Of a stretch of 64,000 nt of DNA, positions 1 through 8,731 are shown piece by piece (positions within the stretch are counted from its first letter, which is position 1; each line of letters starts with the position of its first letter). Made by a program: the position numbers and the translations under genes. The notes below the pieces were generated by a model. That model was not told where the DNA came from. It did no database searches and worked only from the letters and a program-made list of their open reading frames with translations. Origin of the DNA: Erysipelotrichaceae bacterium (GTDB lineage Bacteria; Bacillota_I; Bacilli_A; Erysipelotrichales; Erysipelotrichaceae); NCBI GenBank assembly GCA_017539025.1, contig JAFYHT010000038.1, forward strand, positions 1 to 64,000. The letters are read 5' to 3'.

Positions 1-2
1 CA

Positions 3-734
3 ATGATCGATATTCATAGTCACATCATTCCGAATATCGATGACGGTTCTGATTCATTCGAATTATCCAGGACCTTATTGGAGGATGCGGTCAAAGAAGG
101 CATCACAGACGTATTGATTACACCGCATTTCATGAAACATGGTCCATACAGAGTCAGAAAAGTAGAGTTATTGTCATTATTCGAACAGTGTAAAGAAGCT
201 TGTTTTGATCTGAATATCAATCTTTACCTGGGGAACGAATTATTCATCGACAGAGAACTGGATGAACTGTTGCTGAATAACGAAGTCTGTACAATGAACG
301 ATTCCAATTATGTGCTGATTGAATTTCCTTTTGAGCGTTATGAAAGGGATTTTGATGAGTATCTCTACAATGTTTCTTTGAACTATAAGATCATTATCGC
401 TCATCCGGAACGCTATGATTATGTGCGAAAGGATCCTGATTTTGTAAAAAGATGGCTGAATGAAGGCTATTACTTACAATCCAATCAGGATTCGTTGCTA
501 TACAGGGATACAAGGAAAGTGGTCTATCAGTTGATAGAAAAAGGAAGATTGAGTTTTATCTCATCAGATTGTCATAATATGCACAGGCCATTAAGCCTGA
601 AAGATGCATATAACACGATATCCAGAAAGTTCAATCCGGAAACAGCAGAGTTGCTAATGGATATCAATCCGATGAGAGTGATCAGCAATCAAAAAATTGA
701 AAGAATGCCGAAAGTAAAGAGACGTTTGTTCTAG
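3..734 (+). CDS. cpsB: CpsB/CapC-type tyrosine-protein phosphatase (PHP fold)
   Basis: Predicted manganese-dependent phosphotyrosine phosphatase of the PHP superfamily, which in capsule loci dephosphorylates the Wze/CpsD tyrosine kinase and so tunes chain export. The N-terminus MIDIHSHIIPNIDDG carries the metal-binding HSH motif, followed by TPHF (about residue 40), AHPERY (about residue 133) and SSDCHN (about residue 191), all typical of CpsB/YwqE. The length of 243 residues is normal. The ATG lies 2 bases into the window, and MIDIHSH is the usual start of the family, so the gene is probably complete although its ribosome binding site is outside. The kinase and chain-length regulator that normally accompany it are not seen and probably lie just upstream. 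The family call is firm; the exact partner is inferred. Confidence 0.92.
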   Translation: MIDIHSHIIPNIDDGSDSFELSRTLLEDAVKEGITDVLITPHFMKHGPYRVRKVELLSLFEQCKEACFDLNINLYLGNELFIDRELDELLLNNEVCTMNDSNYVLIEFPFERYERDFDEYLYNVSLNYKIIIAHPERYDYVRKDPDFVKRWLNEGYYLQSNQDSLLYRDTRKVVYQLIEKGRLSFISSDCHNMHRPLSLKDAYNTISRKFNPETAELLMDINPMRVISNQKIERMPKVKRRLF

Positions 735-782
735 ACAGAGTTATATTTCATATATATTTATATATATTGTTGGGGTAAGAAA

Positions 783-2810
783 TTGGGCCATTTAGCAGAA
801 AAACTGAAGATTAAACATTGGAGGATCATATCTATGCTGCTGCTGATATATGATCTTTTTGTTGTAAATTTCTCATATTTCTTCAGCCTGCTGCTGCGTT
901 TTGATATCAGATATTCAATGATCCCTGAAAAATACCTGAATACCTGGAAGATGATGGCAATTCCTTACGGAGTGTTCTGCCTGCTTGTATTCTGGAGATT
1001 GAAACTATATAACAGTATCTGGCGTTTTGCAAGCTATACAGAACTGACGAGAGTGATCATGTCTTCAGCGATCACTTTTGTATTTCATATCGCATATACA
1101 TTGCTGTTCTTACGCAGGATGCCGATCTCTTACTATCTGTTTGGTGCGATTGTGCAGTTTGTTCTTGTGCTGGGGATCCGTTTTTCTTATCGTTTCATCT
1201 TGCTGTTAAGAGCAAAGAGAAAGACCGAAGGAAAAAATAGAGACAGGACTCATGTGATGATTATCGGTGCCGGAAACGCCGGACAGATGATCATTCATGA
1301 TATTGAAAAGGCCCACGAAATCAACGATAAGGTGGTATGTATCATTGATGACAATCCGAATAAGTGGGGCAGATATATCGATGATGTCGAGATCGTTGGC
1401 GGAAGAAATGACATCTTGTCCAGTGTAAAAAAATACAATGTCGATAAGATCTATATGGCAATTCCAAGCGCTTCAGCCAAGGATAAGAAAGAGATCCTTG
1501 ATATCTGTAAGGAAACGGATTGTGAACTTAAGACTCTCCCGGGTCTGTATCAGCTGATGCTCGGAGATGTTTCTGTTTCTTCTTTAAAAAAAGTTAATAT
1601 CGATGATCTGCTGGGAAGAGAGCCGATTGAAGTCAATATTGACGAAGTCTATAAATTCATCTCTGGCAAAAGGATTTTGGTAACAGGAGGTGGGGGATCG
1701 ATCGGTTCGGAATTATGTCGTCAGATCGCAAAGCACGATCCTGAACAGCTGATCATCCTGGATATCTATGAAAACAACGCTTATGACATTCAGATGGAAC
1801 TGAAGGAAAAATACCCTGATCTGAATCTGGTTGTCAGGATCGCTTCCGTTAGAGATTCCAGAAAGATGTTCCAGATCTTTGAAAAATATAAGCCACAGAT
1901 CGTTTATCATGCAGCTGCACACAAACATGTTCCATTGATGGAAGATGTTCCTTGTGAGGCAATCAAGAACAATACGATCGGTACATACAAGACGGCTTAT
2001 GCAGCCATGGTACATGGATGCGAAAGATTTGTGCTAATCTCTACTGACAAGGCGGTCAATCCGACTAACATCATGGGTGCTTCCAAGCGTCTTTGCGAGA
2101 TGATTATTCAGACATTTGATAAGAAGATCAAAGAAGGAAAGGCTGAAGAGATTCCTGAATTGTTCTCTCATGAGGGAAAAGAAAATATTGAACATAGCAA
2201 ACTTGCAAACGTAAAAACAGAATTTGTCGCAGTAAGATTTGGCAATGTTTTAGGTTCCAATGGATCCGTTATACCTTTGTTCAAAAAGCAGATAGAAAAG
2301 GGCGGGCCGGTCAGAGTAACTCATCCTGATATTATCAGATATTTCATGACGATCCCAGAAGCTGTATCTTTGGTGTTGCTGGCTGGTACATATGCCAAGG
2401 GTGGCGAGATATTCGTGCTGGATATGGGATCACCGGTCAAGATCGATGATCTGGCAAGAAACCTGATCAAACTGAGTGGTTTGAAACCGGATGTCGACAT
2501 CAAGATCGAATATACCGGATTAAGACCCGGTGAAAAACTTTATGAAGAAAAACTGATGAGTGAAGAAGGTCTTGAAAAGACTCCAAATGAATTGGTTTAT
2601 ATAGGAAAGCCTGTGAAATTCGATGAAGATCAGTTCCTGAAACAGCTTGAGAAGATTATGGAACTGGCCAATTTGAATAAATCAAAAGAGATCAAGGAAT
2701 ATGTATCTGAGGTGATTCCGACCTATCATCCTGTAAAAAGAAAAGACTTAAACAAGGTCGAGACAGACCGGACTTATGAACTGATTCTTAACGAAAAGAA
2801 CAGCCATTAG
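783..2810 (+). CDS. Membrane-bound nucleotide-sugar 4,6-dehydratase (CapD/PglF/WbpM type)
   Basis: Polytopic N-terminal domain (about four membrane spans, residues 15-140), a first Rossmann-like sensor domain with IIGAGNAGQ (about residue 160), then a catalytic extended SDR domain beginning VTGGGGSIGSELCRQ (about residue 300). The signature STDKAVNPTNIMGASKR (about residue 420) has the Asp-Lys variant of the Tyr-Lys pair found in inverting and retaining UDP-GlcNAc 4,6-dehydratases. It should convert UDP-GlcNAc to the 4-keto-6-deoxy sugar used by the aminotransferase encoded next. Start choice is uncertain: the TTG at 783 gives 675 residues, but an in-frame ATG at 834 has a strong GGAGG at 820-824 and gives 658. 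The first start leaves a basic leader before the first span, as in the paralogous next gene. Confidence 0.9.
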   Translation: MGHLAEKLKIKHWRIISMLLLIYDLFVVNFSYFFSLLLRFDIRYSMIPEKYLNTWKMMAIPYGVFCLLVFWRLKLYNSIWRFASYTELTRVIMSSAITFVFHIAYTLLFLRRMPISYYLFGAIVQFVLVLGIRFSYRFILLLRAKRKTEGKNRDRTHVMIIGAGNAGQMIIHDIEKAHEINDKVVCIIDDNPNKWGRYIDDVEIVGGRNDILSSVKKYNVDKIYMAIPSASAKDKKEILDICKETDCELKTLPGLYQLMLGDVSVSSLKKVNIDDLLGREPIEVNIDEVYKFISGKRILVTGGGGSIGSELCRQIAKHDPEQLIILDIYENNAYDIQMELKEKYPDLNLVVRIASVRDSRKMFQIFEKYKPQIVYHAAAHKHVPLMEDVPCEAIKNNTIGTYKTAYAAMVHGCERFVLISTDKAVNPTNIMGASKRLCEMIIQTFDKKIKEGKAEEIPELFSHEGKENIEHSKLANVKTEFVAVRFGNVLGSNGSVIPLFKKQIEKGGPVRVTHPDIIRYFMTIPEAVSLVLLAGTYAKGGEIFVLDMGSPVKIDDLARNLIKLSGLKPDVDIKIEYTGLRPGEKLYEEKLMSEEGLEKTPNELVYIGKPVKFDEDQFLKQLEKIMELANLNKSKEIKEYVSEVIPTYHPVKRKDLNKVETDRTYELILNEKNSH

Positions 2811-2889
2811 TTATATAATATTTGAGTATTAACCTGAAAAGATCTTTTGATCAGTAACTCCGATTTCCGGTTTATTGTGAGAAAGTGCT

Positions 2890-2929
2890 CATAACTAGAT
2901 CGTCACACTCTGTGTGACTTAAAGTTATG
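2890..2929 (+). promoter_or_regulatory. Two-tier hairpin in the leader of the aminotransferase fusion gene
   Basis: An outer 7-bp arm CATAACT/AGTTATG (2890-2896, 2923-2929) encloses an inner perfect 7-bp arm GTCACAC/GTGTGAC (2902-2908, 2912-2918) with a 3-base loop. No T-run follows, so this is not a standard terminator. It sits about 30 bases upstream of a strong AAGGAGG (2959-2965) for the next gene. It may be an mRNA processing or stabilising element, or a protein-binding palindrome. The structure is seen directly; its role is unknown. Confidence 0.4.
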
Positions 2930-2972
2930 TTTCAGTTTTAGTAATAAACAGATCAGATAAGGAGGATAAAAA

Positions 2973-5096
2973 ATGGGCAAGTTCATTAAGACGATTAAAA
3001 ATGATTTATGGATTTTATTGTGTGATGTCATTTTTGTGAATGCTTCTTATTTTTTGGCATTAGTAATACGTTTCTATGTAGATAAGCAATTCTATATTCC
3101 GATTGGTCATTATTTAAATTCTTATTATCATTTTATTCCTTTCTATACGGTTTTCTGTATCGTGATATTCTATGTTTTTCGTTTATATAACGGTATATGG
3201 AGATATGCCGGCATCAATGATATGAACAGAATCATCACGGCTTCCTTGATCACAGCTGCTTTTCATGTATTGGGCACAATGTTGTTTTTTGAGAGAATGC
3301 CGATTACTTACTATGTGATCGGAGCAGTCGTTCAGTTTTTCCTGATCACTTTCATTCGCTTTATATATCGTTTTATGACGGTTGAAAAGAAAGCGATGGG
3401 CAAGGATCTTTCAAATGCTTTGGTAGTAGGTTCTGATGAGAAACTGATGTTTGTGATCAGATTGCTACAAAGTGGTGTTTCCTTCAGACCGGCTTGCATC
3501 GTAGGTATCGATGATCAGCTCACAAATAAGACGATCGATGGTCTTCCTGTTTATGGTGTGGATCAGATCACGTATGCCATAAACAAACATTCAATTAAAT
3601 GCGTTTTTTTAGCAGAACCTGATCTTGTTGCAGAATTAAGAGAAAAGATCAAATCAACTTGTGATTCCAATGGAATTGAATTAAGAGATTATTCTTCTTA
3701 TCTGACATATGAAGGCGATAGCGATCAGATGTCTGGAAAAGAGAATATCATCGAAAGACAGAATAGCATTGATAAAGACGGCAAAAGGAAGATCCCGTTT
3801 TCTCCGCCTGATATTTCCGAACTTGAGATCGGCGAAGTCGTTGAAGCTTTAAGAAGCGGATGGATCACGACCGGTCCGAGAACGAAACTGCTGGAAAGAA
3901 GACTTGCGGCATATATAGAAACCGGAAAAGTCGATTATGATACGGAAAGCGATCAAAATCGCTGGAGTGATCGTGTTGTCTGTCTGAATTCTGCAACCGC
4001 AGCAGAAGAACTGAACTTAAGAGTATTGGGTATTGGACCTGGCGATGAAGTTATTGTTCCGGCATACACTTATACCGCTTCCGCATCAGCTGTCGTTCAT
4101 GTAGGTGCTAAACCGATCTTTGTCGATATTCAGAAAGACGGCGACCCTATTTCTCATATTCCGGAAATGGATTACAAAAAGGTAGAAAAAGCAATCACGG
4201 AAAGAACCAAAGCAATTGTAACAGTCGATATTGGTGGCCTGGTCTGCGATTATGAAAGAGTCTATGAGATCGTCGAAAAAAAGAAAAAACTGTTTCATCC
4301 AATCGAATCTGACGGGAATCCTCTAGGAGATCTTTCTTCCCGTATCCAGAAATCTATTGGCAGGATTGCAATCGTAGCAGATTGCGCTCATGGGCTAGGT
4401 GCAAGCAGAACTTTCAGAGGAAAGAAAACTTATACCGGCGCAATCGCAGATTTCACATCTTTTTCGTTTCATGCGGTCAAAAACTTCACAACAGCAGAAG
4501 GCGGAGCGTCTACCTGGTTACCAATTGAGGGAGTGGATAATTCTGAGATCTATAAGATGTATCAGCTTCTCTCCTTACATGGCCAGAACAAGGATGCCTT
4601 GGCAAAGACAAAAGCCGGCGCTTGGGAATATGATATCATCGGTCCTTGGTACAAATGCAATATGACAGATATCATGGCGGCAATCGGTTTAAGACAATTG
4701 GACAGATATCAGGGATTATTGGATAGAAGAGCACAGATGATGATGAAATATGATAAGGTCTGTGATGAACTGGGATTATTTCATATGATCCATCATACAT
4801 CTGATATGGATAGTTCCAACCATCTGTATCTGGTCCGAATTCCAGGCATTGATACTGATAAGAGAAATGAGATCATTGAAAAGATGGCTGTACAGGGTGT
4901 TATGACAAATGTTCACTATAAGCCAATGATAATGATGACAGCATATAAGAATATGGGCTGGGATATCAAAGATTTCCCTAATACCTATGATTATTATCGC
5001 AATCTTATTACACTACCATTGCATACACTGTTAAGTGATGAAGATGTAGATTATGTTTGTGAGACATTAAGGGAAGTTGTTGAAAGTTTAACTTAA
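2973..5096 (+). CDS. Membrane-anchored DegT/DnrJ/EryC1 sugar aminotransferase (fusion protein)
   Basis: Two parts. Residues 1-260 copy the N-terminal half of the preceding dehydratase: four membrane spans plus a CoA_binding_3/Rossmann-like domain (ALVVGSDEKLM, then IVGIDDQ). From about residue 270 the SDR half is replaced by a complete PLP-dependent DegT/DnrJ aminotransferase, beginning IPFSPPDISELEIGEVVEAL, with the cofactor lysine at residue 503 in SFHAVKNFTTAEGG. It should transfer an amino group to the 4-keto sugar made by the upstream dehydratase, giving a 4-amino-4,6-dideoxy sugar, as PglE does. Aminotransferases of this family are normally soluble proteins of about 370-400 residues, so the 707-residue fusion is unusual. 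The start has AAGGAGG at 2959-2965. The next gene follows after 3 bases. Confidence 0.88.
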   Translation: MGKFIKTIKNDLWILLCDVIFVNASYFLALVIRFYVDKQFYIPIGHYLNSYYHFIPFYTVFCIVIFYVFRLYNGIWRYAGINDMNRIITASLITAAFHVLGTMLFFERMPITYYVIGAVVQFFLITFIRFIYRFMTVEKKAMGKDLSNALVVGSDEKLMFVIRLLQSGVSFRPACIVGIDDQLTNKTIDGLPVYGVDQITYAINKHSIKCVFLAEPDLVAELREKIKSTCDSNGIELRDYSSYLTYEGDSDQMSGKENIIERQNSIDKDGKRKIPFSPPDISELEIGEVVEALRSGWITTGPRTKLLERRLAAYIETGKVDYDTESDQNRWSDRVVCLNSATAAEELNLRVLGIGPGDEVIVPAYTYTASASAVVHVGAKPIFVDIQKDGDPISHIPEMDYKKVEKAITERTKAIVTVDIGGLVCDYERVYEIVEKKKKLFHPIESDGNPLGDLSSRIQKSIGRIAIVADCAHGLGASRTFRGKKTYTGAIADFTSFSFHAVKNFTTAEGGASTWLPIEGVDNSEIYKMYQLLSLHGQNKDALAKTKAGAWEYDIIGPWYKCNMTDIMAAIGLRQLDRYQGLLDRRAQMMMKYDKVCDELGLFHMIHHTSDMDSSNHLYLVRIPGIDTDKRNEIIEKMAVQGVMTNVHYKPMIMMTAYKNMGWDIKDFPNTYDYYRNLITLPLHTLLSDEDVDYVCETLREVVESLT

Positions 5097-5099
5097 TCA

Positions 5100-5570
5100 A
5101 TGTACACACAAATTAAAATTAGCAAACTGGATTTTAAAAGTTTATATTATATCGCCAGAATACTCAATTTGTGTGGGAAAGATATGGCGGTAAAATGTGA
5201 TCTGCACCATTGGGATAATTCTTTGATAAAAAGCTTTGCAATCGCTTTGTGCTGTTCAATTAAGAACGATGTTTTTCTTGTGAAAGAGAATGAAATGCCG
5301 GTAGCAACTTATATGACAAGAATTAAGGATGATGGTCTATATTTTGAGAAGCTTGCGACACACCCGAATTATTCAGGAAAAGGGATTGGCTCTTATTGCA
5401 TGGATCAGATAGAGAAGAAAGCAAAAGATGGAAATCTAAAAAGAGTATATATGGAAGTATATCAACTGAGTCAAAATGCAATCAGCTTTTATGAACATAG
5501 AGGATATAAAAAAAACGGCATTACTGATACATTGAAATATAAAGAAGTAATGATGGAGAAGAACATCTGA
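5100..5570 (+). CDS. GNAT-family N-acetyltransferase
   Basis: A 156-residue single-domain GNAT protein. Motif A is visible as LATHPNYSGKGIGSYCMDQIE (acetyl-CoA pyrophosphate loop), followed by a motif B region NAISFYEHRGYKK. It starts 3 bases after the aminotransferase stop, with no strong ribosome binding site, suggesting translational coupling. In the PglF-PglE-PglD order the third enzyme acetylates the new 4-amino group; here that role may be taken by this GNAT, although PglD itself is a beta-helix protein. The substrate is inferred only from position. Base composition becomes AT-rich from this gene onward. Confidence 0.8.
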   Translation: MYTQIKISKLDFKSLYYIARILNLCGKDMAVKCDLHHWDNSLIKSFAIALCCSIKNDVFLVKENEMPVATYMTRIKDDGLYFEKLATHPNYSGKGIGSYCMDQIEKKAKDGNLKRVYMEVYQLSQNAISFYEHRGYKKNGITDTLKYKEVMMEKNI

Positions 5571-5573
5571 TAT

Positions 5574-6776
5574 ATGAAAAAACTACTTGTAATCGGAGCG
5601 GGATTTCTTCAGGATTTTGTAATACAAAAAGCTGTATCTATGGGTTACGAAACTTTAGCAGTAGATGCAGATCCGACTGCCATAGGTTTCGCACATGCTC
5701 ACAAGCATAAAGTAATCAACATCATTGATGAAGAAGCCTGCTTGAGTTATGCAAAACAAGAAAATATAAATGGTGTATTGACAGCTGCGACGGATTTTGG
5801 CGTTTTAACAGCGTCTTATATAGCGAAGAATATGGGGTTGCCTGGGCTAAATTACGAAGTGGCAAAGCTTGTAAAGAATAAGTATCTTGTCCGAAAATGT
5901 CTATTTGAGCATGATGTTGATGATTCAGAACAGGCATATGAGGTGAATGAGTATACAGATTTGAATTTGATGGCAGAAAAACTCCATTATCCCGTGATGG
6001 TTAAGCCTTGTGATGGATCAGGCAGTCGAGGAGCAAACAGGGTTGATAAAGCATCAGATCTAATGAAAGCTTGTGAATATGCAATGAATAGTTCCATTAC
6101 TAACAGAGCTGAAATAGAATCGTTTATTGATGGAAGAGAATATGGGGCCGAAAGCCTAGTCATCAATGGAAAAGTACATGTTTTAGCTATCATGAAAAAA
6201 TGGATGACTGATCCGCCGTACTATGCAGAACTTGGTCACGCAATTCCGTGCGGATTAGATCCAGAAGCTGAAAAGAAAGCAAAAGAATGTGTAATAAAGG
6301 CAATTAAAGCGCTTGGTATCAATACCGGTTCTGTGAACATGGATATGTTGATTACCAAAGATGGCAAAGTATATATTGTCGACATAGGTGCAAGAATGGG
6401 TGGCAATATGATTGGCCCATGTGTCATTCCATATGGAACCGGAATTGATTACGTAGGTGCAATGATTCAAAACACAGTAGGAGATTCAGTTGATTTAATG
6501 GCTAAAGAGCACACAGCTGTAGCAACAAAATTGCTTGCTTTTGATGAAGGTACAATTAACAGAGTTCCTGACATTAATTTGATAGAAAAAGAATATGGTG
6601 TAGAAATATATCATCATATGTTTGAGGGAATGCACGTAAATGAATACCGCACAAATCTAGATGGTTGTGGGTATATTGTTGCAAAAGGTCAAACAGCAGA
6701 AAATGCAGAAGAAACTGCAAAAATAGTTTTAAATCTGATTAAGAAGGAAGCGTTTAAGAAGTTATATGACAAGTGA
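5574..6776 (+). CDS. ATP-grasp ligase, carbamoyl-phosphate-synthase-like
   Basis: A 400-residue ATP-grasp enzyme: an N-terminal pre-ATP-grasp Rossmann domain (KKLLVIGAGFLQDFVIQKA), the ATP-binding lid VMVKPCDGSGSRG (about residue 142), and the metal-binding end VDIGARMGGNMI (about residue 270). These enzymes form an acyl phosphate and join it to an amine. Placed between a sugar aminotransferase/acetyltransferase pair and the initiating sugar transferase, it could attach an amino acid or other acid to the amino sugar, but the substrates cannot be read from the sequence. It starts 3 bases after the previous stop and overlaps the next gene by 11 bases, so the genes are clearly one operon. Confidence 0.82.
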   Translation: MKKLLVIGAGFLQDFVIQKAVSMGYETLAVDADPTAIGFAHAHKHKVINIIDEEACLSYAKQENINGVLTAATDFGVLTASYIAKNMGLPGLNYEVAKLVKNKYLVRKCLFEHDVDDSEQAYEVNEYTDLNLMAEKLHYPVMVKPCDGSGSRGANRVDKASDLMKACEYAMNSSITNRAEIESFIDGREYGAESLVINGKVHVLAIMKKWMTDPPYYAELGHAIPCGLDPEAEKKAKECVIKAIKALGINTGSVNMDMLITKDGKVYIVDIGARMGGNMIGPCVIPYGTGIDYVGAMIQNTVGDSVDLMAKEHTAVATKLLAFDEGTINRVPDINLIEKEYGVEIYHHMFEGMHVNEYRTNLDGCGYIVAKGQTAENAEETAKIVLNLIKKEAFKKLYDK

Positions 6777-7425
6777 ATTATCAAAAGCAGAAGAAACATA
6801 TCTAAATAGTAAAGATAAAAAAGGATATGAAGGTTTTTATCAATTAGTCATCAAACGGATATTAGATATTGTTTTCTGTCTATGCGCATTGCCGTTTGTT
6901 CTTTTGGCCATGATCCCTATTTCTGTTGCAATCAAGCTAGAAGATAAAGGGCCACTATTCTATCGATCGATGCGAATTGGAAAAGATTTTGAAGAATTTG
7001 GAATGTTAAAATTCAGATCAATGAAAGTAAATGCTCCAGATATACGAAATGAAGATGGAAGCACGTTTAACTCAAAAAACGATTCTAGGGTTACTAAAAC
7101 TGGAAAATTTCTGCGAGAGACAAGTCTTGATGAAATTCCGCAAGTATTTAATGTTTTAATGGGGAAAATGAGTATTATTGGGCCTAGAGCCGGAGATATT
7201 GAATCAAAAGATACTTATAAAGAAGATGAAAAAGACAAACTTTTGATAAGACCGGGCATTACAGGTTATTCTCAAGCATATTTTAGAAATGGCTTAGACG
7301 TTAGGGGGAAAAGATTATATGATGCTTGGTATGCTCATAGTGTTTCGTTTTTTTTGGATGTTAAAATATTCTTTAAAACAATTAAAACAGTTCTAATACA
7401 TGAAAACATATATACAAATGAGTAA
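6766..7425 (+). CDS. Initiating phosphoglycosyl transferase (PglC/WcaJ family), cluster A
   Basis: Bacterial sugar transferase of the polyprenol-phosphate type: a single N-terminal re-entrant membrane segment (VIKRILDIVFCLCALPFVLLA cut here to its core, residues about 26-50) followed by the catalytic region with MLKFRSM, SLDEIPQVFNVLMG (the Asp-Glu dyad) and SIIGPRAG. At 219 residues it is the short monotopic form without the extra N-terminal spans of WbaP. It should transfer a sugar 1-phosphate, likely the amino-deoxy sugar made upstream, onto undecaprenyl phosphate to begin the repeat unit. It overlaps the ATP-grasp gene by 11 bases. A second enzyme of this family lies at 34044. Confidence 0.9.
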   Translation: MTSELSKAEETYLNSKDKKGYEGFYQLVIKRILDIVFCLCALPFVLLAMIPISVAIKLEDKGPLFYRSMRIGKDFEEFGMLKFRSMKVNAPDIRNEDGSTFNSKNDSRVTKTGKFLRETSLDEIPQVFNVLMGKMSIIGPRAGDIESKDTYKEDEKDKLLIRPGITGYSQAYFRNGLDVRGKRLYDAWYAHSVSFFLDVKIFFKTIKTVLIHENIYTNE

Positions 7426-7433
7426 TTCAGAAT

Positions 7434-8717
7434 TTGTTAAAAAATTTACGAATAATTATGAGAATGTTAAGATTAAGAGCATATTTTGACCCGGAACAAA
7501 CAGCGGGCACTCATCTAGATCATGATTTAAATGAGGCACTTGCTCAAAACAATATAACTTGTATAAGTTATACACCAATACCAACTAGAGGAGTTTCAGA
7601 AGAAGTATATCAAGAATATTTAAAAAGAAAGAACAAAGTTGAACAATTATACAATGGTTATATAATAGTGAACCGTTTTCGAATGTTTAGGGAAAAGAAA
7701 AACCCAATTCAAAGAGCGTTTAGATATTTTCTTTGTAGCATTCGAGAGTATCAACTTGGTATAAGAGCAACTAATATTGATTTTGTTTATTCTTCAAGCA
7801 CGCCACCAACTCAAGGAATGTTAAGCGCATTGGTTGCAAAAAAGTTATCTAAAAAATATGGAAAAAAAGTCCCGTTTTTATTCAATCTACAAGATATTTT
7901 TCCTGATTCACTTGTTAATACTGGAATGGCAAAAAAAGGCGGCATTATTTGGAAGATCGGAAGAAAGATTGAAGACTATACATACGATTGTGCAGATAAG
8001 ATAATTGTAATTAGCGAAGGTTTTAAACAAAATATCATAGCAAAAGGGGTTCAAGAAGATAAGATAGAGGTTATTTCGAATTGGGTAGATCTGTTTTCTG
8101 TACGTCCAATAGAAAAGAGTCAAAATGAGCTATTTGACGAACTAGGAATTGATCGCACAAAGTTTATAGTAGTTTATGCAGGAAATCTTGGTGAATCGCA
8201 AGGAGTAGATGAAATTGTTGATACAGCCAAACATCTATCTTCTTTCGAAGACATTCAGTTTGTTATATTCGGTGGAGGTGTTAAGTTTCAAGAATTTGCA
8301 AAGAGGATTAACGATGAAAACATCTCGAACATTTTTATCACTTCTTTACAGCCACAAAATAAAGTTTCTGAAGTCTACAGCATGGGGGATGTTGCGCTGA
8401 TTATTTGCAAACCCGGAACCGGAAATGTAGGGCTGCCAAGTAAAACATGGAATATAATGGCGTGCAACACTCCTATTATCGCTTCTTATGATGTGGAAAG
8501 TGATTTGGCTAATGTAATTAAAAAGGCTGGGGCAGGATATTGCGTGAATCCAGGTTGTGCAAAAGAACTTGCGGATGCAATTGAGACCGCTTATAAGGAT
8601 TGGAAACATGGTAACATAAACCAGCTGGATCTTAGAAAATTTGTATTGTGTACTGCGTCAAAAGAGATTTGTGTTCAAAAGTACATAAAAATCTTTCAAA
8701 ACATGCAGGAGAATTAG
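7434..8717 (+). CDS. Glycosyltransferase family 4 (WbuB-like)
   Basis: GT-B fold retaining glycosyltransferase. The N-terminal acceptor domain contains FNLQDIFPDSL (about residue 145), typical of WbuB-like enzymes, and the linker DKIIVISEGFKQNI. The C-terminal donor domain has VVYAGNLGESQGVDEIV and KPGTGNVGLPSKTW near the GT4 EX7E-like region. It probably adds the second sugar to the lipid-linked primer. The start is uncertain: the open frame begins with TTG at 7434, while ATG codons occur in frame at 7458 and 7464; none has a clear ribosome binding site. Cytoplasmic face of the membrane. Confidence 0.85.
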   Translation: MLKNLRIIMRMLRLRAYFDPEQTAGTHLDHDLNEALAQNNITCISYTPIPTRGVSEEVYQEYLKRKNKVEQLYNGYIIVNRFRMFREKKNPIQRAFRYFLCSIREYQLGIRATNIDFVYSSSTPPTQGMLSALVAKKLSKKYGKKVPFLFNLQDIFPDSLVNTGMAKKGGIIWKIGRKIEDYTYDCADKIIVISEGFKQNIIAKGVQEDKIEVISNWVDLFSVRPIEKSQNELFDELGIDRTKFIVVYAGNLGESQGVDEIVDTAKHLSSFEDIQFVIFGGGVKFQEFAKRINDENISNIFITSLQPQNKVSEVYSMGDVALIICKPGTGNVGLPSKTWNIMACNTPIIASYDVESDLANVIKKAGAGYCVNPGCAKELADAIETAYKDWKHGNINQLDLRKFVLCTASKEICVQKYIKIFQNMQEN

Positions 8718-8731
8718 TTAGTGAGTTATAA

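Noticed and set aside
2837..2848. AAAAGATCTTTT palindrome as a possible operator.
   Set aside because: Short, AT-rich and centred on GATC, which is very common here; chance is likely.
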